From Opitutaceae bacterium (GTDB lineage: Bacteria > Verrucomicrobiota > Verrucomicrobiia > Opitutales > Opitutaceae), in NCBI GenBank assembly GCA_028281165.1, contig JANQKI010000021.1, positions 1-34,793 of the forward strand: a DNA stretch of 34,793 nucleotides, given 5' to 3'. Shown piece after piece: positions 24,601 through 33,705 of this stretch. Each line of letters opens with the position of its first letter. Position 1 is the stretch's first letter. Both the position numbers and the translations under genes were made by a program. The notes under the pieces are model-generated. The model was given only the letters and a program-made list of their open reading frames with translations, did not search any database and was not told where the DNA came from.

Positions 24601-26005
24601 ATGCAGGTTTGCGAATATCTAGAAATACGTTTACTTTTGTTTCATCTAAATCGATGTCATAGTTTGTGTTTTCTGGAGCGAGATATTTCATTCCTTGATC
24701 GTTTCGGTAAACCAGATGCCATTCGAGTAAATGTTCCATCAACTGTCTATTAGGGTTTCTTGCATGAACATTCGTAACACTTACAAGACCACCAGGACGA
24801 AGCCAAGAATAGAACTGCGCAACAAGCCTTTTACAAATCTGATCGGAAAAGTAATCAAACAATCCAGCACAATAAACCATATCGAAAGATGCTGGATATA
24901 AATTACCTTCTTGGTGTATTTCTCTCAAAAGATCGTCGATAGATTTTTTAATGAACTTAACAACTGGGCGATTCCCACTAGAAGCGATTGCCTCCTCTAT
25001 TTTTCTTTGGGAATGCTCCAAAGCTTCAGATTCGAAATCAACAAGCTGAAAGGAACAATGATTAGAAAGTGAACTTTCCGTAATAAACTGCTGAATCTCT
25101 ACTGATGGTCCGCAGGCTATGTTTATAACATTGAATAACCGCTCCTCTTCTATTGCAACTCTCTCAGCCTCTGCGATTAATCGCCTTTTCAGCATGATTA
25201 TTCGATTCCGGTGGGCCTCTGCTGCTGTGGCTTCGACACAAAAATCGTGTACAATCCTTGCATAAGTATTCATTTCTTGAATATTCGCTTGCCGTAAATT
25301 CATATTTATCAATTCATAGTCGCCAGCATACCCCAAGGGCTTGTTAAAGCTTCGATCGACGTAGGGAGCGCATAGCATAAGTGGATGGAGCTCTCTTTGA
25401 GTGTAGGCTTTGTGAGCCGTTACGTGGTCAGGCTCAATCTTTCCAGCTTCGAGTTCAAACTCTGCAAACAATTCGGATATCTTAGGTAACACTGGATTCT
25501 GCGTTTCTTGATAAAACTCTTCTAGGATCTCCTTGTTGTTTACTGAATTGTAATCAGAGGAGATGCCAATTTCTGCGGCTTCAAGCCATCGATTCAATTC
25601 TCCCAGAAAATTTCTGACTGCTCCTACGATAAGTTGATACTTGGGATTAAGTTGGTGGCCTCTCGTCCAATCATCAACGAAACGCTCAGTTTCAAGACGA
25701 AGATCACCCCCCGGGAGTAGTCCAGCCAAATCCGTCCAAGCATCCACAAGAGTTGTAGATACTATGGTCATAAGTCCTGTACTTAATATGTGACTTACGA
25801 CTGCCCTCCCTTTGTATATAGTGCGTTCGCCTCTAACCACTACTAAATTAGGTAAAACTTCACTTAGTTGAACAATTGAATATGGATTGTATATCTCAAA
25901 AACAATTGTTGTTCTGCTTATGTGAATTAGAGTACCTCGTCCATTTCGACCCTGACTGTTGTTAAAGGTGACTAGGCTATCTATTCCTTGAATACTGGAT
26001 GACAT
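24593..26005 (-). CDS. SAM-dependent methyltransferase, PhcB-like
   Basis: A 470-aa protein. Residues about 8-90 form a beta-rich domain that may be PilZ-like (GTLIHISRTTIVFEI) but lacks clear c-di-GMP residues. A helical middle includes HPLMLCAPYVDRSF and KPLGYAGDYELI. Residues 290-440 are a class I methyltransferase: motif I NVINIACGPSVE (292-303), LVDFESEAL (acidic end of strand 2), FDMVYCAGLFDYFSD, and LRPGGLVSVTNV. The size and the KPLGYAGD block match the family named after Ralstonia PhcB, which makes methyl 3-hydroxypalmitate as a quorum signal (established for PhcB; inferred here). It lies 43 bp after a polyketide synthase and 8 bp overlapping a sensor kinase. No Shine-Dalgarno is seen. 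Confidence 0.85.
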   Translation of the reverse strand: MSSSIQGIDSLVTFNNSQGRNGRGTLIHISRTTIVFEIYNPYSIVQLSEVLPNLVVVRGERTIYKGRAVVSHILSTGLMTIVSTTLVDAWTDLAGLLPGGDLRLETERFVDDWTRGHQLNPKYQLIVGAVRNFLGELNRWLEAAEIGISSDYNSVNNKEILEEFYQETQNPVLPKISELFAEFELEAGKIEPDHVTAHKAYTQRELHPLMLCAPYVDRSFNKPLGYAGDYELINMNLRQANIQEMNTYARIVHDFCVEATAAEAHRNRIIMLKRRLIAEAERVAIEEERLFNVINIACGPSVEIQQFITESSLSNHCSFQLVDFESEALEHSQRKIEEAIASSGNRPVVKFIKKSIDDLLREIHQEGNLYPASFDMVYCAGLFDYFSDQICKRLVAQFYSWLRPGGLVSVTNVHARNPNRQLMEHLLEWHLVYRNDQGMKYLAPENTNYDIDLDETKVNVFLDIRKPAYE

Positions 26006-26048
26006 GATAAAACTTAAATTATTTTATAGGTGGCTCCCAAATAGATTA

Positions 26049-29000
26049 TTAATTTGATTCTATGGTACTTAGAATCTTTTTCGATATTTCTAAAATATTC
26101 GCTAGTCCAAACAGATCCGAAGTTGGTATATTGACGCTGAATTCTTCGTGTATAGCTAGACTGAGCTCTAAAGTCATTAACGAATCTATTCCTAAACTGC
26201 TCAGATCTTTTCGTAGATCTATTTTATTAGGAGTTAACTTTATTACTTTAGCTATATGTTTTCTTAGAGAATCCTTGATTATTTTCTCTCTTTCCTCTAT
26301 CGATAAATTATCTAATTTGTGATTATGGCTTTGTAAAATATTTTTGTTGTCTGTCTGAATAATTGATTCAAACCTGGAAGACCTAGATCCTGCCGAATTA
26401 GAGAGAGCCCAATGATCCCAGTTTACTCTGAAAACGCCTATATTCTTCTTTTTGTTTAGTATTACAAATTTTAAGGCAGCAAATGCTTCCTTGTTTAATA
26501 TTCCATCGACGCCCTCCTTCTTTAGCAATAGGCCGAGCTCTTTGTTCCTTGCGACAACACCTGCTTCAGACAAAACTCCCCAATTTATTACTGATGCAGG
26601 GTAGCCTCTGTTCCTGGCGAAATCAGTAAAGCAATCTAAAAAGCTGTTTGCAGCTATATAATTCGCTTGCGCCCTATTCCCGACGATAGAGGAGATAGAT
26701 GAAAAAGAAATCATGAAATCTAGATTTAAGTCTCTTGTTAGACGGTATAAATTCAATGCTCCTTCTACTTTTGGCTTAAGAACTCTAATGAATTTCTCCA
26801 CTGTCATGTCTTTAATGTAGGCGTCATCAAGGACCATAGCTCCATGCAATATCCCGCGGAGTCGATAACCGGAAATACTCACGGAATCAATTGTCTTCTT
26901 AAGGTCTCCTGCATGGCATATATCAACTGCTTGGATATTAACGTCTATTCCCATATTCCGCATTTCGGAAATAACGGACTCCTCGTCTTCTTCAATTTTT
27001 CCACTTCGACTAATTAGAACAATTTGACCTGCGCCCTCCCTTGCTAGCCAAGCGGCTACTTGAAGTCCAAATCCTCTTGTTCCCCCTGTAACTATATAGG
27101 AGCCGTCTCCTTTTACAGCGCTTTCTTGTCCTAGCGAACAATCTATATGATTTGTTTCGGAGGCGAATTGACAGACGGGGATCCCTGGAGATTCTTGTTG
27201 TGCTCTTAATTCCCGTGACTTTAAAATCTTCGAAGGGCCGAGCAAGTTTATGGGAATTTTTTCTAAAGATAGATCTTCAGTATGCTTACTTATAGACTTT
27301 ATTAACTCGAGTTTATCTAAAAAGAGCCGATGAGGATCAACAATTGAAAGGCTGATATTTTTAGTTAAAATATCATTTATAGCATTTTGCTTTTGTTTAG
27401 GTATTTGAACAATTCTACTGTATGGGGAGGCTTGTTTAAGCCATTCCAAACTGTCTTCATTTCGATCCGGATCTAAAACTACGTCGATATTTGTTTTTCC
27501 GTACCAATTTTCGTTTTCAGTAAAATTTTCAGGCTCGATTATGAAATCAGCTCCTAATTCTTTGGATATAATAGATTCCTTTTGTGACTTTGCGATTACG
27601 ATTACTGCAGCTCCAATTCGTTTAGCTATCTGAATAGCGGCTAGACCCAATCCAAGGGAGTCGTCAATCCCGCAGATGAGTAGACGTTCTCCGGCTTTCA
27701 GGTTCGCAATGGTCGACAGGCAGTATGTGACTAGGACTGAGGCCATATGCCGTATTGAATCCTCATTGCTCATCGACGATGGCTGATTTAGGATTCGCTT
27801 ACATGACTGGATTTTAAAGTTACTGAATGGTCCTACGTCACTAACAATAACTCTGTCCCCGACTTTAAAATCTCCATTATCACCAGTTCTTGTGATTCTT
27901 CCGACTACTAGCGTCTCAAATGTTGGGACGTCTTCTTCGATATCCATCCTCCTTTCTGAAGTTGCTAAGTCGATTGCTATTTCTACTTCATGGCTTTTAG
28001 GAGTGCAGCGATCTATAGTCGTATAGACTAACTCCTCTGGACCTTTTTGTTTATTAAAAGCTATAGAAAGTGGTGCCTTGCTAGGATCAACCTTGATTAA
28101 GTCATTTCCTTTCTCCGCATAGGGGTCCAATTTCTTCAATTGTAAATAATACGGTACCCCATTCGAGAAGACCAAGTCCTTACACTTACTGAAGACTATC
28201 AATTCAATTTGTTTGTCCTCGTAAGTATGGCATTCAGTATCGTCGATATCAACAAAACGGCATATTATATTTGGATGTTCGTTTTCTATAACATGACTCA
28301 AACCGATAAGCGGGCTTTGATTTAAATTTTGCTCGTTTGCTGACGAATTGACAAACTGACCATTGTAAGTAATTAGTGTGAGTCTTACTAAATTAGGATT
28401 TATGCCCTGGAGGATTTGTACTAAATGAATGACCATCATGCATTCTTTGCATATCTCCTCAACGCTAGTGTCTGTATTTTTTGGGTCAGATTGCGACAAG
28501 TAAAATATCTGCGTTGAATCTAAGTCGCTGAAATCCGTTAATGACTTTTCAACTTCTTCTTTCCAGTTGTTTAAAATGCCTAATCCCGCGTCTTTATCGG
28601 GTTCTCTTTCATTTTCGAATGAAACGACCGATGTTGTAATATCTTTCTGCTGGAGAAAGTTAACAAGCTTGGATGAAAAATTGGATCCATTTGCAAAGAT
28701 GATCGCCTTTGAAAACAATTTATCATTAAAGTCGTCTTCAAACTCTGTCCAATTGAGTTCATGTACTAAATGCGTTAGGAGACCATCATCTAATGAGGAT
28801 GATGGAATGATTTCTTTATATTGTATATTTTTGACGACCAAGAGAACTTCACCGGACTCTTTGAAAAGGGAAAAGTCTGCTTTGAAGCCTTTGTCAGTCC
28901 GATCAGTTACTTTCCCGTAGCACCAGCAATTGGATTCAATTCCGTGTCGGAATTCCATCTCTCCAATTGCCACTGGCACGAAAGGGTAGTTGCTCGGAAC

Positions 29001-32000
29001 TAAGGATAATAGAGAATGAATTGCCGTATCTAGTATCGTTGGATGAATAAAGTATTCCGAATTGCGTCTTTGGCTCTCTGATGGCTCGTCTATATTTATT
29101 AAGATTTCGCTATCGTTTGTGTATACTTCTTTTGCTCTCCGGAAGCTTGAACCATAGTTGAGACTTCGTTTACTTAGCGAAGAATACATTTCTTCAGGAT
29201 CAATCTGTTTAAATAGTTTTTTCCTGAGACAAGCTAAATCTAGGGTGTCCTCCTTTTCTACGTGATGCTTATGTGTTTCGAGCTTGCCCGAGGCATGAAG
29301 GGTCCATTGGTTACCACTTTCTATGGTTTTGCTATATACACAAAATTCGTTTTCCGAACTGTTGAGGATCACGCCAAGCTGCTGAATTCTTTTCGAGTCA
29401 ACAACAAGCATTTGATCGAATCTTAGATCTGAAAGGGTCTTGGTTTCACCCTCGATGTATTCATCGAAAACTACAAGCCCTGCTTCTACATAGGCGGCTC
29501 CAGGGAAAACTGGTCGCTCATTTAATTTGTGATCTAACAGAAAGGGAAAGAGCTGCTCATTGATCTCCACGGTCCAACCTGGCTGAGGAGAATCTATGGC
29601 GCTGCCTTTGAAGGGATGTCTAAATACTCTCTGTCGTTCTTGTTTTGATTCATCAGACTCCGACCAAAAATGTTCTCTTTGCCAAGGATAGCTAGGGAGG
29701 GTTAATAAATTTCCGTTTTGAGGCACTATCATAGGCCAGTTTAATTGCCATCCAGACGAGTAAAATTTGGCTAGAGAACTATAAATAGTTTCAATCTCTG
29801 GCTCTTTTCGACGGAGGGAAAATGATAAATCGATATTTATTTTCTTCGGTATCGAAGCCTCTTGTATTGAATTTCCAAGGACTGGATGCGGGCCGACTTC
29901 TAGAAAGCTTCGATATCCTTCTTCAAGCATTGCCCCTATTGCTTGATAGAACCTAACTGGCTCCCTCACGTTTTGCCACCAGTAATCTCCGTTTAGTTCT
30001 TGGCCCTTTATTTCAGCGCCCTTTACCGTTGAAAAGAGCGGAATATTGGTATGCCGTGGCTTAATTCCCTCGAGAGAGAGACGTATATCCTCTTTTATTT
30101 TTTCCATCTGGGCGCTATGATAAGCGACTTCGACTCTCAGCATTCGATTGAAAATCTTTTTAGCCTCCAGTGCCTTAGAAATTTTTTCAAGGGGCTCTGG
30201 ATCTCCTGAAAGTGTTACGCTAGTTGGACTGTTAATTGCAGCGATCGAGACCTTCTTGTCTGATTTTATCAATTTGAGAGCAGCTTCCTCCGTAACACCT
30301 ACAGCCAGCATCGATCCGGATCCAGCGAGTGATTGTTGTAGTCGACTTCGATGGTAGCTAACCTTTATAGCATCTTTAAGAGATAACGCCCCTGAAGTAT
30401 AAGCTGCCGCTACCTCGCCTACGCTATGCCCGATGACTGCTTCAGGCTCTATTCCCCATGACCTCCATAACGCTGTAAGTCCCACCTGAATTGCGAAGTT
30501 TGCTGGTTGTGCTACCTCAGTTCTCGCTATCCTGGAATGCGATTCTTCTACGGTGAGTTCTTTTAGGATGGACCAACTAGCTTCATTTTCAAATTCTGCA
30601 TCGAAATCCTCTACAGCCTCTCTAAAAACCGATTCCTTATCTAACAATTCTCGACCCATGGCCCACCATTGAGGTCCCATTCCTGTATACACAAACGCCA
30701 AGGGGAACTTCCTGGTCTGAGAATTACTAATAGCTTGGGCAGCATTATTGTTATTACCAACGCTAAATAATTGAAGCTTTTCTCTTAATTCCCCAATACT
30801 ATGTGCATAAAAGACGCTGCGAACGTCATGGTGCGTTCGTCGTGTTGTAGCTGTGTAAAATAGACTTGATATATATTTATTGCTAAGTTTGCCAGTTATT
30901 GCATACGCATATTTTGCTGCTAGATCCTTGAGAGAGCCATCGCTTCTAGCGCTTATAGGGAAAAAATACGGGCCTTTCCAATCATGAAATTTCGAATCAT
31001 CTACTATGTTTTCAAGTGGGGCCTGCTCTAATAGAGCGTGAGCATTTGTACCTCCGTAACCGAATGAATTTACGCCGGCGTATCGAGTCTTTCCATTGTT
31101 CCTCCATTGCTGGTGCTCGGTAGCTACTTTTATACAGAGCTCCTCAAACGGTATATTTGAATTTGGCTTTTCGAAGTGAAGATTTGGAGGTACTTCTTCG
31201 TTGTGAAGACACATAGCCGCTTTTATTAATCCTGCTATTCCTGCGGCTGCTTCCAGATGCCCAATGTTTGTCTTTACAGAACCTATAACACATTTGCTGT
31301 CGACGGGTCGATTGTTTGAGAGAGCTTTGCTCAATGCTGTCGACTCCGCCATGTCACCGGCTTGGGTCCCTGTACCGTGTGCTTCTACATAGCCGACATC
31401 CCCACCGGAAATTCCCGCTCTTCTATAAACTTGTTTAATCAGTGATTCCTGAGCAGCCGCGTCTGGCAAATATATTCCATCAGAATGCCCATCTTGGTTA
31501 ACTCCCGTTTCTCTTATTAAAGCATATATCCTGTCTTTATCTCTTAGTGCCATTGACAGAGGCTTTAATATTGCAATGCCAGCTCCTTCTCCGCGTGCAT
31601 AGCCCGCTGCATCAGAGTCGAACGCCTTGCATCTGCCGTGTGGAGACAAGAATTTGCCTTTGCATAGAAAAATAGAAAAATCGGGACGTATCATTACATT
31701 AACGCCTCCAAGTACAGCTAAATCCGATTCTCCATTTCTTATACTCTGGCATGCATAATGAGCGGCAACTAGTGACGACGAACATGCTGTATCTATAGTA
31801 AGGCTCGGTCCTTTAAGATTGAATACATATGAAATACGATTCGAAAGAATCGTCATCGTGAAACTCGCGGGAGTTTGAATATCTGCTTGATTAATATTTT
31901 TATGGTGACTTCTAATCAAAAGATTATCTAAAGTAAACCCGCCGATAAATACTCCAGTCTTTGATCCGTCTATTTCTTCAGCAGTAATGCCCGCGTCTTC

Positions 32001-32324
32001 GAAAGCTTCCCAGGTTACTTCCAATAGTAGCCTCTGCTGAGGATCCATGCTTTCGGCTTCGCGGGGAGAGATACCGAAAAACAGGGGATCGAAATGGTCG
32101 ATTTTCTCTTTTAGGAAGCCGCCTTGCTTGACGTACATCTTGCCGGGCTTGTCGGGATTTTCATCGTAGAATTTTCTGATATCCCAACGATCTTCGGGTA
32201 CATCGACTATCGCGTCCTTGCCATTTTTCAAGAGGTTCCAAAAGGCCTTTGGACTATTCGCTCCACCCGGAAATCGGCACCCAATACCGACGATCGCTAT
32301 GGGCTCCTTCTGGCTTTCATTCAT
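26049..32324 (-). CDS. Type I reducing polyketide synthase, single module
   Basis: A 2091-aa enzyme that would build a (partly) reduced acyl chain, probably iteratively. Domains: KS 6-435 (Cys181 in DTACSSS, His316 in EAHGTGT, His356 in NIGHLE), AT 542-840 (Ser634 in GHSVGE; VAYHS at 733-737, extender unclear), DH 902-1175 (His932 in LDHKLNERPVFPG; Asp1099 in HPTILDT), structural KR 1195-1400, ER-like 1410-1720, KR 1742-1970 (TGGTRGFG; Ser1876, Tyr1889), ACP 2010-2085 (Ser2048 in LGIDSL). The ER-like domain looks degenerate: the usual LNFRDV and GGVG motifs read ATSERRMDI and LGLG. There is no thioesterase. A methyltransferase follows after 43 bp. The DNA is markedly AT-rich. Confidence 0.95.
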   Translation of the reverse strand: MNESQKEPIAIVGIGCRFPGGANSPKAFWNLLKNGKDAIVDVPEDRWDIRKFYDENPDKPGKMYVKQGGFLKEKIDHFDPLFFGISPREAESMDPQQRLLLEVTWEAFEDAGITAEEIDGSKTGVFIGGFTLDNLLIRSHHKNINQADIQTPASFTMTILSNRISYVFNLKGPSLTIDTACSSSLVAAHYACQSIRNGESDLAVLGGVNVMIRPDFSIFLCKGKFLSPHGRCKAFDSDAAGYARGEGAGIAILKPLSMALRDKDRIYALIRETGVNQDGHSDGIYLPDAAAQESLIKQVYRRAGISGGDVGYVEAHGTGTQAGDMAESTALSKALSNNRPVDSKCVIGSVKTNIGHLEAAAGIAGLIKAAMCLHNEEVPPNLHFEKPNSNIPFEELCIKVATEHQQWRNNGKTRYAGVNSFGYGGTNAHALLEQAPLENIVDDSKFHDWKGPYFFPISARSDGSLKDLAAKYAYAITGKLSNKYISSLFYTATTRRTHHDVRSVFYAHSIGELREKLQLFSVGNNNNAAQAISNSQTRKFPLAFVYTGMGPQWWAMGRELLDKESVFREAVEDFDAEFENEASWSILKELTVEESHSRIARTEVAQPANFAIQVGLTALWRSWGIEPEAVIGHSVGEVAAAYTSGALSLKDAIKVSYHRSRLQQSLAGSGSMLAVGVTEEAALKLIKSDKKVSIAAINSPTSVTLSGDPEPLEKISKALEAKKIFNRMLRVEVAYHSAQMEKIKEDIRLSLEGIKPRHTNIPLFSTVKGAEIKGQELNGDYWWQNVREPVRFYQAIGAMLEEGYRSFLEVGPHPVLGNSIQEASIPKKINIDLSFSLRRKEPEIETIYSSLAKFYSSGWQLNWPMIVPQNGNLLTLPSYPWQREHFWSESDESKQERQRVFRHPFKGSAIDSPQPGWTVEINEQLFPFLLDHKLNERPVFPGAAYVEAGLVVFDEYIEGETKTLSDLRFDQMLVVDSKRIQQLGVILNSSENEFCVYSKTIESGNQWTLHASGKLETHKHHVEKEDTLDLACLRKKLFKQIDPEEMYSSLSKRSLNYGSSFRRAKEVYTNDSEILINIDEPSESQRRNSEYFIHPTILDTAIHSLLSLVPSNYPFVPVAIGEMEFRHGIESNCWCYGKVTDRTDKGFKADFSLFKESGEVLLVVKNIQYKEIIPSSSLDDGLLTHLVHELNWTEFEDDFNDKLFSKAIIFANGSNFSSKLVNFLQQKDITTSVVSFENEREPDKDAGLGILNNWKEEVEKSLTDFSDLDSTQIFYLSQSDPKNTDTSVEEICKECMMVIHLVQILQGINPNLVRLTLITYNGQFVNSSANEQNLNQSPLIGLSHVIENEHPNIICRFVDIDDTECHTYEDKQIELIVFSKCKDLVFSNGVPYYLQLKKLDPYAEKGNDLIKVDPSKAPLSIAFNKQKGPEELVYTTIDRCTPKSHEVEIAIDLATSERRMDIEEDVPTFETLVVGRITRTGDNGDFKVGDRVIVSDVGPFSNFKIQSCKRILNQPSSMSNEDSIRHMASVLVTYCLSTIANLKAGERLLICGIDDSLGLGLAAIQIAKRIGAAVIVIAKSQKESIISKELGADFIIEPENFTENENWYGKTNIDVVLDPDRNEDSLEWLKQASPYSRIVQIPKQKQNAINDILTKNISLSIVDPHRLFLDKLELIKSISKHTEDLSLEKIPINLLGPSKILKSRELRAQQESPGIPVCQFASETNHIDCSLGQESAVKGDGSYIVTGGTRGFGLQVAAWLAREGAGQIVLISRSGKIEEDEESVISEMRNMGIDVNIQAVDICHAGDLKKTIDSVSISGYRLRGILHGAMVLDDAYIKDMTVEKFIRVLKPKVEGALNLYRLTRDLNLDFMISFSSISSIVGNRAQANYIAANSFLDCFTDFARNRGYPASVINWGVLSEAGVVARNKELGLLLKKEGVDGILNKEAFAALKFVILNKKKNIGVFRVNWDHWALSNSAGSRSSRFESIIQTDNKNILQSHNHKLDNLSIEEREKIIKDSLRKHIAKVIKLTPNKIDLRKDLSSLGIDSLMTLELSLAIHEEFSVNIPTSDLFGLANILEISKKILSTIESN

Positions 32325-32514
32325 TAATTGATCCCCACTTTTATTTTTGAAATTTTGCTCTGCGTTTTGAATTTGCTGACCTTGTCACAGCAGATATGTA
32401 GTTAGTCTCTAATTACAAAAGTTGGAATCTATAAAATTTCACTCCTAACTTCCGCGTAAGCAAAAAGTTGCGAAGAATGCTTTAGTGGCATTGTTCACTT
32501 TTCAACTGGGGCGC

Positions 32515-32530
32515 TGGGACAATTGTCCCA
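32515..32530. promoter_or_regulatory. 16-bp perfect palindrome upstream of the PKS
   Basis: TGGGACAATTGTCCCA is a perfect 16-bp palindrome about 190 bp before the PKS start codon. It is followed by no T-run, so it reads better as an operator for a dimeric regulator than as a terminator. The binding protein is unknown. Confidence 0.55.
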
Positions 32531-32569
32531 CCCTGAAGAAAGAGAAAAGCGTGGGAGTGTTGCTAGGAA

Positions 32570-32602
32570 GCGTCGGTCATTTTGTGACCGAAGGCATGAC
32601 GC
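32570..32602. promoter_or_regulatory. Two-tier inverted repeat upstream of the PKS
   Basis: CGGTCA (32574-32579) and TGACCG (32585-32590) are separated by 5 bp. An outer pair GCGTC (32570-32574) and GACGC (32598-32602) would extend the structure. It could be an operator pair or an RNA hairpin. It may also mark the 3' end of the lipoprotein transcript, although no T-run is adjacent. Confidence 0.45.
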
Positions 32603-32732
32603 TCAATATAAAAAGAAAGTGAAAATAGCACAACGGTGTTTCCCTTAAGTACCTTTTGAGGTTCTTCCTTCTATTGAAGGCCTTATGCTAGTAATTTGAA
32701 CCTTTTGGACTCTCCTAGGCCTAGACCAGCCT

Positions 32733-33446
32733 TTAAAGAAGCAGCCATTCGATATAATCTGTATTAGGATAAGTCTGGAGCGTCGCGACTGTTCCTGTTT
32801 GCGGTTCGATAGCTTGCCATCCTAACTCGGTTCTTATGATCAAGAGGCTGTGAGCCGAATTAGTCGTGTGAACGCCACCGAACGGCTTATTTTGTTTCAC
32901 CTTGATGACTCCGCAAGCTATGTCTCCATCGCCGGCTCTACCGCCAGCAACGTTGCTGATCACCAGCTGGTTTCTAAAAAGACGAGCAACATTATCGCAG
33001 TCCATCCCTTCTCCGGTCACGTCGAAGTCGTTTATTGCGAAGTACTTTTGCGAATATGGAATGAATTCCGACACCAACCACTCATGTGAAGGGATAACGT
33101 ACTTCTGATCGCTAAACTCAATCTGCGATGGTCGTAGCCCAAAGCCTTCATGCAGCTCGTCTTGCAGGGTATCGTAAGCCAATAGATTACCAAGAAGCCG
33201 TTTTACGGGGGAGCTTTCGCTTCGTATTATCTTTGCTTCGTCCAAAGTGCCTGGGATGTCTCGGCTTGCGCTTTCTGCAGATTTAAGCGACGCGAGCCGT
33301 ACTCCTAAGTCCATTTTAGCGTAGACCATGGGTGGTGGCGTTTTGAAGCGCTCTCTCTCGAGCGAGGCGATTTGGTGGGATGTCCTTAGGCAGCCTTCTT
33401 GAAGAATCGATACCGCTAGCAATAGGACTGTCCCGATGATTCGCAT
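32733..33446 (-). CDS. Lipoprotein with transglutaminase/papain-like motifs
   Basis: A 237-aa protein with an N-terminal hydrophobic segment ending LQEGC, a plausible lipobox with Cys19. The C-terminal half has MDCDNVARLFRNQL (likely nucleophile Cys), GGVHTTNSAHSLLIIRT (His) and WQAIEPQTG (third residue), in the Cys-His-acidic order of transglutaminase-like cysteine hydrolases; DCD..A is a common form of the Cys motif. The substrate is unknown; peptidoglycan or a surface protein is possible. AGGAAA precedes the ATG. It lies upstream of the PKS on the same strand but 408 bp away, so it is probably a separate unit. Confidence 0.7.
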   Translation of the reverse strand: MRIIGTVLLLAVSILQEGCLRTSHQIASLERERFKTPPPMVYAKMDLGVRLASLKSAESASRDIPGTLDEAKIIRSESSPVKRLLGNLLAYDTLQDELHEGFGLRPSQIEFSDQKYVIPSHEWLVSEFIPYSQKYFAINDFDVTGEGMDCDNVARLFRNQLVISNVAGGRAGDGDIACGVIKVKQNKPFGGVHTTNSAHSLLIIRTELGWQAIEPQTGTVATLQTYPNTDYIEWLLL

Positions 33447-33705
33447 TTGGCTTTCCTGTTAGAAAGCTAGCATCGGCGCTATTAGGCTCGCCTTGACTGT
33501 CTGGCCTGCTCTTCAATTTTTCCAATCTGCAAGCTTGAGAGGGGAGCTATTCATTCGAACAACCTGGATCGAGAGAAGCTGAGCTGATTTGAGACCTTTG
33601 ACTAAAAGCGGTTTGCAAGATCAACTCTCCTTCTTTTGGATGGTCCTCTTCTTGCTCTCCTGGTCAGATTGAATTTTGCAGAGCGAATCAAAAAGTCCAA
33701 TTTCT

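Larger units (their letters stand above)
32325..32732. other. 408-bp intergenic region upstream of the PKS operon
   Basis: No convincing gene. Reading toward the PKS (minus strand) it holds, in order, a hairpin AAGAACCT/AGGTACTT (32647-32666), the two-tier hairpin at 32570-32602, a 16-bp palindrome (32515-32530) and then an AT-rich stretch of about 190 bp. That stretch contains weak -10-like boxes, including TATAGA. GGGGA lies 7-8 nt before the PKS ATG. The region most likely holds the PKS operon promoter and its control sites; the start point cannot be fixed by eye. Confidence 0.5.
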
